The notes: generated by a model not told the origin, from the letters alone. Numbered from the stretch's first letter, positions 35,401 to 44,329 are shown. The stretch is DNA of 64,000 nucleotides from Lentibacillus sediminis (GCF_002763455.1 NZ_NIXK01000006.1:186001-250000); one strand, 5' to 3'. Translations and numbers: made by a program.

Positions 35401-36339
35401 TTAACCTTTGCAGACTTTTTCCAGATCGGCCGTAAGTGCTTCGGCTTCCTCCCAAGTATAGACAGTGGCACCAGACGCCATCGGATGACCCCCGCCATTG
35501 TAATTTGCCGCGACTCCATTAATGACCGGACCTTTGGAACGAAGCCGCACCCGGATCTGGTCGTCCTCCTCCACAAAAAAGACCCATGCCTTGATTCCCT
35601 CAATATCGCCGAGCACACCGACTAGCTGGCTTGTTTCCGAAGCCGAAAGCTGGTGTTTTTCGAGAATGTCCTTCGTCAGGTTAATCACACTCAGGCCCGA
35701 TTCCGTGAGGGTAAAATGCTGCAGGATATAGCCTTTCAGCCTTGCCAAGCGGTGGTTGATTCGGTAAAGTCCGTCATACAGTTCCGGGCGGTCAAACTTG
35801 TGGTTGACCAAATCGGCCGTATACTTTAGCGTCTTCGCGGTCGTACTTGGAAAAAGAAAACGTCCTGTGTCTCCAACAATTCCGGCGTACAATAGCCTTG
35901 CCGCCTGATCATTCATTTTCAGCCCTTCTTCTTTGCCATGAAGGAAAAGCTCATAAATCATTTCACTCGTTGAACTGGCTTCAGTGCTGACCCATTGCAG
36001 GTCTGCATAAGCATCTACATCCGGATGATGGTCAATTTTTATGAGTTTCTTCCCAAGCTTGTACCGTTCGTCGGAAATCCGCGCCTCATTTGCCGTATCA
36101 CAGACAATTACCAGTGCATTTTCGTATACCTCGTCGCCGATCTGATCCATCTCCGTAAGAAACTTCAGAGAATCCTCTTCCTCCCCGACGGCATAAACCT
36201 GTTTCTCGGGAAATGTTTGCTGGATGATTGCATTCAGTCCTGACTGGGAACCAAGTGCATCAGGATCCGGCCGCACGTGGCGGTGGATAATAATTGTATC
36301 GTATACTTTGATGTCTGCAATAATTTGGCTGATGGTCAT
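35401..36339 (-). CDS. nrnA: NanoRNase/pAp phosphatase NrnA (DHH family)
   Basis: 312 residues from the ATG at 36339, preceded by AAGGAG at 8 bases; the longer frame covers the divergent promoter region. DHH motifs: HRHVRPDPDALG at 19-30, VCDTANEARI, and IDHHPDVDAY, with the DHHA1 part near the end including GGGHPMASGA. B. subtilis NrnA (YtqI) degrades very short RNAs and dephosphorylates 3'-phosphoadenosine 5'-phosphate. Its place next to ytpI matches B. subtilis. Confidence 0.93.
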   Translation of the reverse strand: MTISQIIADIKVYDTIIIHRHVRPDPDALGSQSGLNAIIQQTFPEKQVYAVGEEEDSLKFLTEMDQIGDEVYENALVIVCDTANEARISDERYKLGKKLIKIDHHPDVDAYADLQWVSTEASSTSEMIYELFLHGKEEGLKMNDQAARLLYAGIVGDTGRFLFPSTTAKTLKYTADLVNHKFDRPELYDGLYRINHRLARLKGYILQHFTLTESGLSVINLTKDILEKHQLSASETSQLVGVLGDIEGIKAWVFFVEEDDQIRVRLRSKGPVINGVAANYNGGGHPMASGATVYTWEEAEALTADLEKVCKG

Positions 36340-36372
36340 GTTTTTAACTCCTTCAATCGTTTTTTTGGTAGC

Positions 36373-36396
36373 TTGTACCAGGAAAAAAAGGTACAA
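36373..36396. promoter_or_regulatory. 7-bp inverted repeat between nrnA and ytpI
   Basis: TTGTACC and GGTACAA flank a 10-base A-rich centre in the 89-bp divergent gap. It could be an operator shared by both genes or part of a promoter region; no factor is recognised. Confidence 0.4.
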
Positions 36397-36428
36397 TATA
36401 TGTATCGTTTTAAAGTAGGAGAGATAGA

Positions 36429-36722
36429 ATGGTTATTTTCCCGATTATTATTGTTGTTTCTGCTGTTTTATGGGTTTATTATAAAGTTCAGATTCTGAGA
36501 GAAAGAGATGGGCTCGTCCAAGCCTATTTTAATGCAAGATCACGTATTTGTCTGGGAAGCGTTGTATTTTTTTTCGCAATCAACCAGTATCTATTTTACC
36601 AGACAAGACTTTCGCTGTTTATCGGCATTGTCTTCCTCCTGCTTGGCGGAATGCAGCTCGTGCGCGGCTTCCGGGAGGTAAAACACTACAAGCGCGAATG
36701 GCAGCGTGTGAGAGCCGATTAA
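36429..36722 (+). CDS. ytpI: YtpI-like membrane protein
   Basis: 97 residues with three membrane helices (about 3-20, 40-57 and 62-80) and a basic C-terminal tail. Size, topology and the position between nrnA and ytoI match B. subtilis YtpI, a protein of unknown function. The start is ATG at 36429 with a TAGGAGAG site. It is followed by an intrinsic terminator. Confidence 0.85.
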   Translation: MVIFPIIIVVSAVLWVYYKVQILRERDGLVQAYFNARSRICLGSVVFFFAINQYLFYQTRLSLFIGIVFLLLGGMQLVRGFREVKHYKREWQRVRAD

Positions 36723-36733
36723 TTGGATAGATG

Positions 36734-36767
36734 AAAAAGCTGACACATGATGGGGTCAGCTTTTTTT
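36734..36767 (+). terminator. Intrinsic terminator of ytpI
   Basis: AAAAAGCTGAC pairs with GTCAGCTTTTT around a 10-base loop and runs into seven T residues, 12 bp past the ytpI stop. Confidence 0.85.
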
Positions 36768-36768
36768 G

Positions 36769-37026
36769 TCTAGCTACAGCACTCAGCGACTAGTGGACTT
36801 CCCTCACCTTCGTACGATAAGTCAACATCGGCTCGAAGTTAAAGGAAGGCCGGCTAAGTACGGCCTTTGCGGCCAACGCCGGCATACCCCTTTTGCAGAG
36901 GCATGTTTCCTTTATCTCCTTCGAAAGAATGATCAGCTAAAACCGCCGCTTTGCGCGGCAACGCTGATCCACCCCGCATGTCGGGGCGCAGCCCATACGT
37001 CGCTAAACGGGCGCTTCCGCATTTCT
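36769..37026. repeat. GC-rich structured intergenic repeat (about 258 bp)
   Basis: A GC-rich block begins TCTAGCTACAGC and ends GGGCGCTTCCGC. It contains nested hairpins such as GCCGGC...GCCGGC, GCCGC...GCGGC and CCCCGC...GCGGGG-like pairs. It fills the space between ytpI and ytoI. It resembles dispersed repeats I recall from other Bacillaceae, but I cannot name the family, and no second full copy is in this window. Confidence 0.6.
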
Positions 37027-37029
37027 GGT

Positions 37030-38346
37030 TCACCGGTGGATTAGCTGGGCCATAATCAGCCCCCTGCCGGCAACTTTGCGATCATGGAGCACTTCGATAT
37101 CAATCTTGGCGTACATCCGGCCGGCCTCCAGCAGCTCTGGGCGGATCGTCAGCTGACTGTCCAGCTGCACCGGCTTCATGAAATAGACCGTGACATTCTC
37201 CACGACCATATCGGCTTTTTTCTCATGGGCAAGCAGCCGTCTGCTCGCTTCCGTAATCAGCACGGTAAATACGCCATTGGAAAGGGTCCCAAGCTGGTTG
37301 GTCATTTGCGGGGTCACTTCGGCATGATAGACTCCTTCTTCCTCATCCGACGCCTGCAGATTGGCACTGATTGTATCATCAATCGTTTCTCCAATTTGCG
37401 GCTGGCGCTGGATTTGCTGCAAGGCCTTCAGCACATCCTGCCGGGAAATAACTCCCTTCAGCTTGTTCGACGGATCAACCACCGGAACGAGCTCAATGCC
37501 TTCCCAGACCATTAAATGTGCAGCAGACGCCAGAGATGTTTTTTCCTGGACGACAGCCGGATTGCGAACCATCACCCGGTCAATCACCACATCGCTTTCC
37601 TTGCCTATAATATCCTTCGCTGTCACCATGCCGATTACCCGGCCGCGGTCATCCACGACCGGAAAACGCGCATGGGTGGACGTCTGATTCAATTCATACC
37701 AATCCTGCACCGTATCCTTGGCATGCAAATAATACGCATCTTCAAACCGTGTGAGAATATCGCCGGCAAACACGATCTCTTTTTTGATCAGCTGATCGTA
37801 AATCGCCCGGTTAATCATGGCGGCCACCGTAAACGAATCATAACTGGAAGAAATGATCGGCAGCTGCTTTTCATCGGCAAGCTGTTTGATTTGCTCATCG
37901 GTATCAAACCCGCCGGTGATTAAAACAGCCGCTCCTTCCTTAAGTGCCAGCTCGTGGGCCTTCACGCGGTTTCCGACAATTAAAAGCGAATCGGCCTCAG
38001 TATAGCGCAGCATCGCATCCAGTTCCATCGCGCCAATCACGAATTTGTTCAGCGTTTTATAAAGCCCTTCCCTGCCGCCCAATACTTGTCCATCCACAAT
38101 ATTGACGACCTCAGCAAACGTAAGCCGGTCAAAATTCTCTTTTTGTTTCCGTTCAATCCGGATCGTGCCCACTCGTTCAATGGTACTGACAATCCCGAGA
38201 TTTTCCGCTTCTTTGATTGCCCGGTATGCCGTCCCGTCACTCACATGCAATTCTTTGGCAATTTGCCTGACTGAAATTTTGTTTCCAACAGGCAATGAAT
38301 GAATATGCTTGATAATCTGCTCATGCTTCGTTGCCAAAGTGCCCAC
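37030..38346 (-). CDS. ytoI: YtoI-like regulator: HTH, DRTGG, two CBS and hotdog domains
   Basis: 438 residues from GTG at 38346 (a TTG one codon earlier is also possible; the ribosome site is weak). Domain order: winged helix at about 10-60 (ISVRQIAKELHVSDGTAYRA), a DRTGG domain at about 70-180, two CBS domains at about 190-310 (FPVVDDRGRVIGMVTAKDII and LVPVVDPSNKLKGVISRQDV), and a thioesterase-like hotdog domain at the end. This architecture is that of B. subtilis YtoI. It probably senses an adenosine nucleotide or acyl-CoA and regulates transcription; the ligand is unknown. An inverted repeat overlaps its promoter. Confidence 0.85.
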   Translation of the reverse strand: MGTLATKHEQIIKHIHSLPVGNKISVRQIAKELHVSDGTAYRAIKEAENLGIVSTIERVGTIRIERKQKENFDRLTFAEVVNIVDGQVLGGREGLYKTLNKFVIGAMELDAMLRYTEADSLLIVGNRVKAHELALKEGAAVLITGGFDTDEQIKQLADEKQLPIISSSYDSFTVAAMINRAIYDQLIKKEIVFAGDILTRFEDAYYLHAKDTVQDWYELNQTSTHARFPVVDDRGRVIGMVTAKDIIGKESDVVIDRVMVRNPAVVQEKTSLASAAHLMVWEGIELVPVVDPSNKLKGVISRQDVLKALQQIQRQPQIGETIDDTISANLQASDEEEGVYHAEVTPQMTNQLGTLSNGVFTVLITEASRRLLAHEKKADMVVENVTVYFMKPVQLDSQLTIRPELLEAGRMYAKIDIEVLHDRKVAGRGLIMAQLIHR

Positions 38347-38351
38347 CAACT

Positions 38352-38410
38352 TTCAACTGTATTACTCCGTATTTAATTTTTATTATACAGTTGAATAGCG
38401 ATTAACTCAA
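38352..38410 (-). promoter_or_regulatory. ytoI promoter with flanking inverted repeat
   Basis: On the minus strand: -35 TTGAGT (38405-38410), a 17-bp spacer and -10 TATAAT (38382-38387). A perfect 10-bp inverted repeat, TTCAACTGTA (38352-38361) and TACAGTTGAA (38386-38395), overlaps the -10 and reaches the start of the gene, as expected for an autoregulatory operator of the helix-turn-helix protein. Confidence 0.6.
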
Positions 38411-38634
38411 TGATTAGCGGGCTGTCTCCGCCTTAATTCTTTCTGTTCCATTACCGGCGGGCGCATCATCTGTAATAGTGTAGCCAGATTGGATCCAAAT
38501 ACAAGCAAGAAAAACCCCAGCCAGCCGCCCCAGAAGATCAGCTCGATTGTCGTGGTTGCTGAAGGTATCGCCGGCCAGGCAAAATAAAGCAGAAAACCGG
38601 CGAGCAGCAGGCGCAGTATTGTATAGTGCCGCAT
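38407..38634 (-). CDS. Small membrane protein, function unknown
   Basis: 75 residues with two predicted membrane helices (about 5-22 and 30-53), then a basic tail (ELRRRQP). The ATG has a run of G residues as ribosome site, which also lies in the terminator-like stem at 38635. It sits between the pilus genes and ytoI, and the stop overlaps the -35 box of ytoI. No family is recognised. Confidence 0.6.
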   Translation of the reverse strand: MRHYTILRLLLAGFLLYFAWPAIPSATTTIELIFWGGWLGFFLLVFGSNLATLLQMMRPPVMEQKELRRRQPANH

Positions 38635-38672
38635 AAAAAATCCCCCCCTCTTATTAAAGTTTATGAGCGGGG
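38635..38672 (-). terminator. Possible terminator after pilO, overlapping the next ribosome site
   Basis: On the minus strand CCCCGCTC can pair with GAGGGGG (one bulge), followed by ATTTTTT. It lies just past the PilO-type gene and contains the ribosome site of the small membrane gene. Confidence 0.45.
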
Positions 38673-38689
38673 AGTTGATTTATCACCTT

Positions 38690-39226
38690 CTATTCCAGAT
38701 AAAAGGTTCTTAGTGTAACAGTGGCAAAGGCGTCTGATTCTGTTTGCTGAACATCCAGGGTATCGATGAGCATCAATCGCTCGCTTGCTGTGATACTTTC
38801 TAAGAAGCGATTGATGTCTGAGAGATTACCTGCTGAAGCATCCATGGTGTAGCTGGTTGTCTCAAGACTTGTACTTTCTTCCTCTTCTTTCTCTGCCGCT
38901 TCGAGTTCCATTGCCCCAAGGTACTCAATTGTCACTCCCGCCGATTCGGCCAGCTGCTCCAGATTAATCAGCACGGTTTCCGGAGATTTGGTCGCCGGCA
39001 CCTTTAGCTGGGCTTCGGTGAGTTCTGTCTCCTCAGATGCGTCTGCACCTTCCATTGCCATTTCTGCCTGTTGTTCCAGCTGGGAAATTTGCTCCTCGGC
39101 AGTAGTCACTTCGGCGATAAGCGGAGAAAGAAGAGAATAATAGCAAATTGCGTAAATGATTATGAGTGAAGCAACCGTGCCTAGGGCAAGATGGATATAG
39201 TTTTTTTTAGTCCAGCGCATTTTCAT
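38690..39226 (-). CDS. pilO: Type IV pilus assembly protein PilO-like
   Basis: 178 residues from ATG at 39226 (a TTG three codons earlier is possible). One N-terminal transmembrane helix at about 9-30 is followed by a coiled coil (about 33-60) and a periplasmic-type alpha/beta domain, as in PilO. It lies after PilN and overlaps it by 20 bp. In other bacteria PilM, PilN and PilO form the inner-membrane alignment complex of the pilus. Sequence similarity is low by eye, so the name rests on topology and gene order. Confidence 0.7.
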   Translation of the reverse strand: MKMRWTKKNYIHLALGTVASLIIIYAICYYSLLSPLIAEVTTAEEQISQLEQQAEMAMEGADASEETELTEAQLKVPATKSPETVLINLEQLAESAGVTIEYLGAMELEAAEKEEEESTSLETTSYTMDASAGNLSDINRFLESITASERLMLIDTLDVQQTESDAFATVTLRTFYLE

Positions 39227-39761
39227 TTGTACCAAGCACCTCTCTCAGAATTTCCCGGTCGATCCCTACGTGAATCGTTGCCTGGTACGCATTTTCCATC
39301 ATGCTGACACTGTCCAGATTCACGTAAGCAGCATACGGATACTGCTGAAGGTCGGCAATATAATCAGCCGTTTCCTGGAGGCTGGCAAAGGCTCCATTGA
39401 TCACCAGCGAATTCTCTTCGGTAAAATGATAGCCAAGCAGCTGCCCCTGTGCAGAAAATAGGCTGAGGATTTCCTGATACAGCGGAATCGTTGGCACGGC
39501 CTCCCGCTGAACTTCTGCCATCCCCTGCTGAAGGCGCTCAAGCTGGCGGGCATCAGCATACTGAACCTGCTGCTCTTCCAATACTGCCTCTACTTGGGCA
39601 CGTTCTTCACCAAGTGCAGCCAGTCTATCCTCGAAGTGATTTTGTTGCATGATTAAGAGGATTACGACTGCTGCAAGCAATACAGCGAAAACCAGCCCCC
39701 AAACAAGAACAGGCAGGAATTTTTTCGGTTTTTTCTCAAGCAGGTTGATCTCTGTGTTCAT
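39207..39761 (-). CDS. pilN: Type IV pilus assembly protein PilN-like
   Basis: 184 residues. It begins with the short cytoplasmic EINLL motif typical of PilN, which contacts PilM, followed by a transmembrane helix at about 17-38 and a coiled coil at about 42-80. The rest is an alpha/beta domain. It is encoded between PilM and PilO, as in Gram-negative and clostridial pilus loci. ATG start at 39761. Confidence 0.8.
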   Translation of the reverse strand: MNTEINLLEKKPKKFLPVLVWGLVFAVLLAAVVILLIMQQNHFEDRLAALGEERAQVEAVLEEQQVQYADARQLERLQQGMAEVQREAVPTIPLYQEILSLFSAQGQLLGYHFTEENSLVINGAFASLQETADYIADLQQYPYAAYVNLDSVSMMENAYQATIHVGIDREILREVLGTNENALD

Positions 39762-39777
39762 CTAAACCGGACTCCTT

Positions 39778-40683
39778 CTATGTATCCTGCTTCAGCGCCA
39801 GTCCGAGGACATCGAGGTATTTTGCCGACAGCTCTTCATTGGCAAATTGATGCACCGGCAAGTTGAACCGCTCCTTCAGCCTTTCACCGGCCGCCCCGAT
39901 AAGCGGTGCGTCACCGGAGAGGACAAGCTGGGTAATGGAGGCCTCTCCTTTGGTAATGGAAAATTGATAAAAGTCAATGATCCGGCCGATCTCGGTCAGG
40001 TACTCATTCATTGCATGAAATGCTGCTGTCTCGTCTGCGGCTTCTCCCGTCTCCATCTTCATTTGGCGGGTGAAAATTGCTTTGTCACGCTGAAAAACGG
40101 TCAGCACAAGTGCGTCTTGATTCCAGTTGATCAGCAGAACATGCTTCTCACCCTTATCAGCCATCCGGTAGTAATAACGGTACACGGATAAGGACGTCAG
40201 ATCTGCCGCAGCAGGTTTCAAGCCAGCTTCCGTGAACACTTTTTCAAATGCGGTCAGCTTGTCTTTCGGATAGGCATACAACAGCACATCACGCTGATCG
40301 CCGCCCCCCTCGAGCATTTCAATGGCAATAGACGGATTAGCAAACGGCAGGTAAATACTGCTGCCGAGGTGGGTATGGACATAGCTCAGCGCTTCTTCTT
40401 TGGCGAGGGCGGCAGGCACCTGAAGCTGGCGCATCACTACCGTATCATCCGGTACGGCAAAGTAAAGCTTTTTCCGCTTCCATTTATGTTTATTCACCAA
40501 CTGGCGTACAACCGCTGTAAGTGCCTGCTGATTAACGATTTGGCCATCTCTGATCGTGTCTTCCGGTAATTGCACTTCCCCGTGGGATTGCAGTCCGCCG
40601 ACAGAAGGATTTTTATTAAACGTATACCTTAATACACGACTGGTCAGCACGATATTCACTCTGCCCTGTTTGATCAAACCCAT
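39778..40683 (-). CDS. pilM: Type IV pilus assembly protein PilM-like
   Basis: 301 residues with an actin-like (ASKHA/FtsA-type) layout: KLYFAVPDDTVVMRQLQVP early on, then DLTSLSVYRYYY and a C-terminal QLVLSGDAPLIG nucleotide-binding segment. PilM is the cytoplasmic partner of PilN at the base of the pilus. It is 16 bp from pilN and 14 bp from the peptidase gene, so all are likely one transcript. Start ATG at 40683. Confidence 0.78.
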   Translation of the reverse strand: MGLIKQGRVNIVLTSRVLRYTFNKNPSVGGLQSHGEVQLPEDTIRDGQIVNQQALTAVVRQLVNKHKWKRKKLYFAVPDDTVVMRQLQVPAALAKEEALSYVHTHLGSSIYLPFANPSIAIEMLEGGGDQRDVLLYAYPKDKLTAFEKVFTEAGLKPAAADLTSLSVYRYYYRMADKGEKHVLLINWNQDALVLTVFQRDKAIFTRQMKMETGEAADETAAFHAMNEYLTEIGRIIDFYQFSITKGEASITQLVLSGDAPLIGAAGERLKERFNLPVHQFANEELSAKYLDVLGLALKQDT

Positions 40684-40697
40684 GATTTTACACCTGC

Positions 40698-41453
40698 TTA
40701 TATGTAGAAGTTAAGGTACAAGCGAATCAGCTCGCCCCCGTAAAAATAACTGATCAGCGCTGCCACGACAATATAAGGACCAAATGGGACCGGCTGCTTG
40801 CGGTCGATCACCTTGCCGACAAGCAGCACCAGCCCGACGATCGCTCCTATCGTACAGGAAAGGAAAAAAGTAAGCAGCAGCTTTTCCGTCCCGAGCACAA
40901 TGCCCAGCACGCCGAACAATTTCATGTCCCCTGCGCCCATTCCCCCGCGGCTGACGAGGATAATCAGGGCAACCACCGCAATGCCAATCAGTCCCCCGGC
41001 AATCGGCGACCACCACGGTTCAAGCGGCACGATGATCCGCATCCCGATCATTAGCGGCAGAAAAAATAATAGTACCTTATTCGGAATGAGCATGTACGCG
41101 ATATCAGACACAAATATAATCATCAGCATGGAAACAAGGAGCAATGCGGTCAGCAATTCCCAGTCCAGGCCGAAATTTATATAGCTGATAGCGAATAATC
41201 CTCCGGTGAACAGTTCTACTGCCGGGTAGATGAAGGAAATCCTTCGTTTGCAGTGCCGGCATTTTCCGCCTTGCAAGAGGAATGAGATTAGTGGGATGTT
41301 TTCATACCAGGACAGTTGAGTATGACAGTGCGGGCAGGCAGACCGGTCATTGGCGAAGGGTATGTTTTGTGGCAGGCGCAGCCCAACTACATTGAAGAAA
41401 GAGCCAAAAATAAGCCCTAGCAGAAAGAATATGAAAATGATTGCGATGTCCAT
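40698..41453 (-). CDS. pilD: Prepilin peptidase (A24 family)
   Basis: 251 residues with about seven membrane helices. It carries the zinc-type cysteine pairs CPHC and CRHC in the first cytoplasmic loop and the two catalytic aspartates of the family, one in VSDIAY and one in GAGDMKLFG. It cleaves the leader of the prepilins encoded here and methylates the new N terminus. Its B. subtilis relative is ComC. The frame ends 14 bp before pilM. Confidence 0.95.
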   Translation of the reverse strand: MDIAIIFIFFLLGLIFGSFFNVVGLRLPQNIPFANDRSACPHCHTQLSWYENIPLISFLLQGGKCRHCKRRISFIYPAVELFTGGLFAISYINFGLDWELLTALLLVSMLMIIFVSDIAYMLIPNKVLLFFLPLMIGMRIIVPLEPWWSPIAGGLIGIAVVALIILVSRGGMGAGDMKLFGVLGIVLGTEKLLLTFFLSCTIGAIVGLVLLVGKVIDRKQPVPFGPYIVVAALISYFYGGELIRLYLNFYI

Positions 41454-41539
41454 GCTGTTGTCTCCTTGTTCGAGTCTAGCAAACTATGTATGGAAAGAAA
41501 ACGCCCGGCAGGTAATTTTGCCTGGGCGCTTAATATAAT

Positions 41540-41929
41540 CTATTGATTTTCATCCGTTGAGACTTCTTCCCAGCTTTCTGTATACGCAAAAATTCCATCT
41601 TCATTTTTCGTTACCGAACCAGCATATACCTGATTGTCGTCTGCAGGATTACTAGGGATTTCTTCTAAATAGCCAGTGGAATGTAATTCAGCCACTGTCA
41701 TCCCATCTTCATCATCAGTAAATTCTCCGCTCACATCTGCCAGTCTTGCTGCATTCTCAATCAGCTCTATATTCGCCTCATCGGCATCATCTTCCGCACC
41801 TGCAATAACATTCCCAATCGCTGGTACAGCAATCGCCACAATAATCCCCAAAATAGCAATCACCGCAAGCAATTCCACCAGTGTAAACCCTTTTTGCTGC
41901 TTCCAGAACTTCTGCATCTTCTTCAACAA
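41540..41929 (-). CDS. Major type IV pilin-like protein
   Basis: 129 residues from a TTG at 41929 with GAGAGG upstream (the ATG four codons later is possible). The leader ends at G14, and the mature N terminus begins FTLVELLAVIAILGIIVAIA, with the invariant glutamate as fifth residue. The soluble part is short and very acidic (many D and E), fitting a salt-adapted cell surface. As the pilin beside pilC it is likely the main subunit. It is similar in the first 30 residues to ComGC. A 160-bp gap upstream holds a 14-bp palindrome TAGTATTAATACTA at 41953. Confidence 0.9.
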   Translation of the reverse strand: MLKKMQKFWKQQKGFTLVELLAVIAILGIIVAIAVPAIGNVIAGAEDDADEANIELIENAARLADVSGEFTDDEDGMTVAELHSTGYLEEIPSNPADDNQVYAGSVTKNEDGIFAYTESWEEVSTDENQ

Positions 41930-42090
41930 AAAATCGCCGCCTCTCTTAATAATAGTATTAATACTAGTCGGCCGGTTGCACTACTCGCTCCAGACCATTC
42001 AAGTGCCCACCTACAAATGGCCTATCCTCGCATCCTACTTTAGTCCTAATTCTATTATAAACTAGCAACTGGCAAAAATCTACAACTTTA

Positions 42091-43287
42091 CTAAAAATTT
42101 TCAAACATGGAAAACATAGGCAAGGCTACCGCGGCAATAATTCCTCCCACGATCACTGTCAGTACAATAATCATCAATGGTTCAATCAATACTTTAATTC
42201 GATTGGATAATTGCTCGACTTCTTCCTCGTAAAATTCTGCCGCTTTGGCCAGCATTTGATCGAGCGTTCCGGTTTTTTCGCCAATATCCACCATTTGCAC
42301 GACCAGCGGAGGGAATGTTTTATCTTCCCTTAGTGGAGTTGCCATTGACTCCCCGGTTTCAAGTGCTTTTCTCGCTCTTGCCAAACCTGCCTCGATCACA
42401 CGGTTTCCTGCCACTCTTTCCGTAATTTCCACCGCCTGCAGAATGGGCACGGAACTGTTGACCAGAGTGCTCAGGGTTTGCGTCATGCGAACGAGCGTCC
42501 CTTTATGAACCAGAACTCCTAAAAAAGGAATATTCAGTTTCAGCCGGTCAACTTGATAAACAAACCCATCATAGCGCTTGAGATAACGAAAGCAAAGCCA
42601 GCCCAGCAAAAACAGCGCAATAATGGTCCACCAGTAAGCAACAGCCCAGTCACTGAGCGTCAGAACGAACTGAGTGAATGCAGGAATTTCCTCGCCCATC
42701 GACGCAAACATGTTAACGAACTGCGGCACGACGAACGTCAGCAGAAAGATGCTCAGGGCTATGGTTATGATCCCGACAATGGTCGGATAAAGCAAAGCGG
42801 AGATCACCTTTTGCCGATTGCGGTGCGATTTCTCGTAATAGGATGCCATTTTTTCTAAAATCTCATCCAGCCGACCGCTTGCCTCTCCAGCGACGATCAT
42901 ATTAATCAGAAGCGGCGGAAAAATCTTGGGATGGCGCTCCGCAGCAGCTGACAGGGCCTGTCCCTGGTCCAACTGCTTGTCCACATCGGCAAGTACATTT
43001 TCCAGCACTCGGCTCTCTGTTTGCTCCATCATCGTTTTCGTCGCCTCGGAAATCGGCACACCAGCGTGAATTAGCGTGGAATACTGGCGCAGGAACAACA
43101 CAAAATCTTTGATATTCACCTTTTTATGTATCACGATTTCCTGATTCCATGATTTTGTTTCACCGAGCTCCACAATCACCAGCCCTTCACTTTCCAGCTG
43201 AAAAAGGGCCTCCCTTTTGCTTGCCGCGTCGATCTTCCCTTTTTTCCTTTGGCCGGAGAGCGTTTTTCCGCTGTAATCAAATTCCAT
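42091..43287 (-). CDS. pilC: Type IV pilus inner-membrane platform protein PilC
   Basis: 398 residues from the ATG at 43287 (AAAGGAG 8 bases upstream); the longer frame is out of the neighbour's end. The GspF/PilC repeat structure is seen twice: FLRQYSTLIHAGVPISEA and RMTQTLSTLVNSSVPILQA, each followed by MIVAGEASGRLDE or MVDIGEKTGTLDQ. Three membrane helices lie at about 165-190, 215-235 and 370-392. It recruits the PilB and PilT ATPases. It overlaps pilT by 11 bp. Confidence 0.93.
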   Translation of the reverse strand: MEFDYSGKTLSGQRKKGKIDAASKREALFQLESEGLVIVELGETKSWNQEIVIHKKVNIKDFVLFLRQYSTLIHAGVPISEATKTMMEQTESRVLENVLADVDKQLDQGQALSAAAERHPKIFPPLLINMIVAGEASGRLDEILEKMASYYEKSHRNRQKVISALLYPTIVGIITIALSIFLLTFVVPQFVNMFASMGEEIPAFTQFVLTLSDWAVAYWWTIIALFLLGWLCFRYLKRYDGFVYQVDRLKLNIPFLGVLVHKGTLVRMTQTLSTLVNSSVPILQAVEITERVAGNRVIEAGLARARKALETGESMATPLREDKTFPPLVVQMVDIGEKTGTLDQMLAKAAEFYEEEVEQLSNRIKVLIEPLMIIVLTVIVGGIIAAVALPMFSMFENF

Positions 43288-44329
43288 GCTGGAAACTCCT
43301 TTCCGGCATGTAAGGGGAAGCGGCATCATAGGAAATCTGTCCCTGCTGCAGTAAGCGAAGTAAGTCCATCTCCAATGTGTGCATCCCCTGCTCTTTCGAT
43401 GTCTGCAGCACATTCTGGATTTGATGAAGTTTCTTATTTCGGATCAGATTTTTTATCGCAGCGGTATTAATCAACACTTCTGTGGCCGCCCGCCTATCCA
43501 GATTATCCTTGGTAACCAAAAGACGCTGCGAGATGACCGCCTTTAAAATCGTGGCCAGTTGCAGGCGCATCTGATTCTGCTGACCGGGCGGGAAAACATC
43601 AATGATCCGCTCTATTGTCGAGACAGCGTCAGTCGTATGCAGTGTACCCAGCACAAGATGTCCTGTTTCTGCAGCGGTAATCGCGGTGGAAATGGTCTCC
43701 AGATCACGCATTTCCCCTACTAAAATGATGTCCGGGTCCTGACGCAGGCCGGCACGGAGTCCATTTACGAAGCTGTTGGTATCAAACCCGACCTCGCGCT
43801 GGTCAATGATCGAACGTTGATGGGTATGCACATACTCAATTGGGTCCTCCAGCGTAATAATATGCTTTTCCATCGTCTGATTGATATGCTGAATCATTGC
43901 GGCTAAGGTGGTGCTTTTTCCGCTGCCGGTCGGCCCTGTCACCAGCACAAGCCCTTGGGGATAATGCCCAATTTCCCGAACCGCCGCCGGAAGAAACAGT
44001 TCATCCAGGGAAGGAATGCTTGTCGGCACAATCCGGATTGCAAGAGACAGCTCCCCTCGCTGGAAATACGCATTTATCCGAAAACGCGACACCCCGTGTA
44101 TGCCATAGGAAAAATCCAGCTCCCGCGTCTGTTTGAGCGCCTCAAGCAGTTCGCCTGTCAAGATATCGTGGATAATCTCCCTGGTGACTGCCGGCTTGAT
44201 CACCGCTTCCTTCTGCTCGATCAATTTTCCGTTAATCCGAAAAATTGGCGGCTTGCCAATCGTTAAATGGACATCAGAGGCGCGTTGTTCAAAGGCGGCT
44301 CTCAGCCACTCATCCAATTGCTCGTTCAT
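43277..44329 (-). CDS. pilT: Type IV pilus retraction ATPase PilT
   Basis: 350 residues. It shows the PilT-type sequence RELDFSYGIHGVSRFRINAY, the Walker A GPTGSGKST at 132-140, the Asp box ITLEDPIEYVH, the Walker B-like DIILVGEMRDLETI and the ETGHLVLGTLHTTDA His box. These are closer to PilT than to PilB. PilT depolymerises the pilus and powers retraction. Such a gene is absent from the usual Bacillus comG locus. It overlaps pilC and lies 12 bp after pilB. Confidence 0.95.
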   Translation of the reverse strand: MNEQLDEWLRAAFEQRASDVHLTIGKPPIFRINGKLIEQKEAVIKPAVTREIIHDILTGELLEALKQTRELDFSYGIHGVSRFRINAYFQRGELSLAIRIVPTSIPSLDELFLPAAVREIGHYPQGLVLVTGPTGSGKSTTLAAMIQHINQTMEKHIITLEDPIEYVHTHQRSIIDQREVGFDTNSFVNGLRAGLRQDPDIILVGEMRDLETISTAITAAETGHLVLGTLHTTDAVSTIERIIDVFPPGQQNQMRLQLATILKAVISQRLLVTKDNLDRRAATEVLINTAAIKNLIRNKKLHQIQNVLQTSKEQGMHTLEMDLLRLLQQGQISYDAASPYMPERSFQHGI

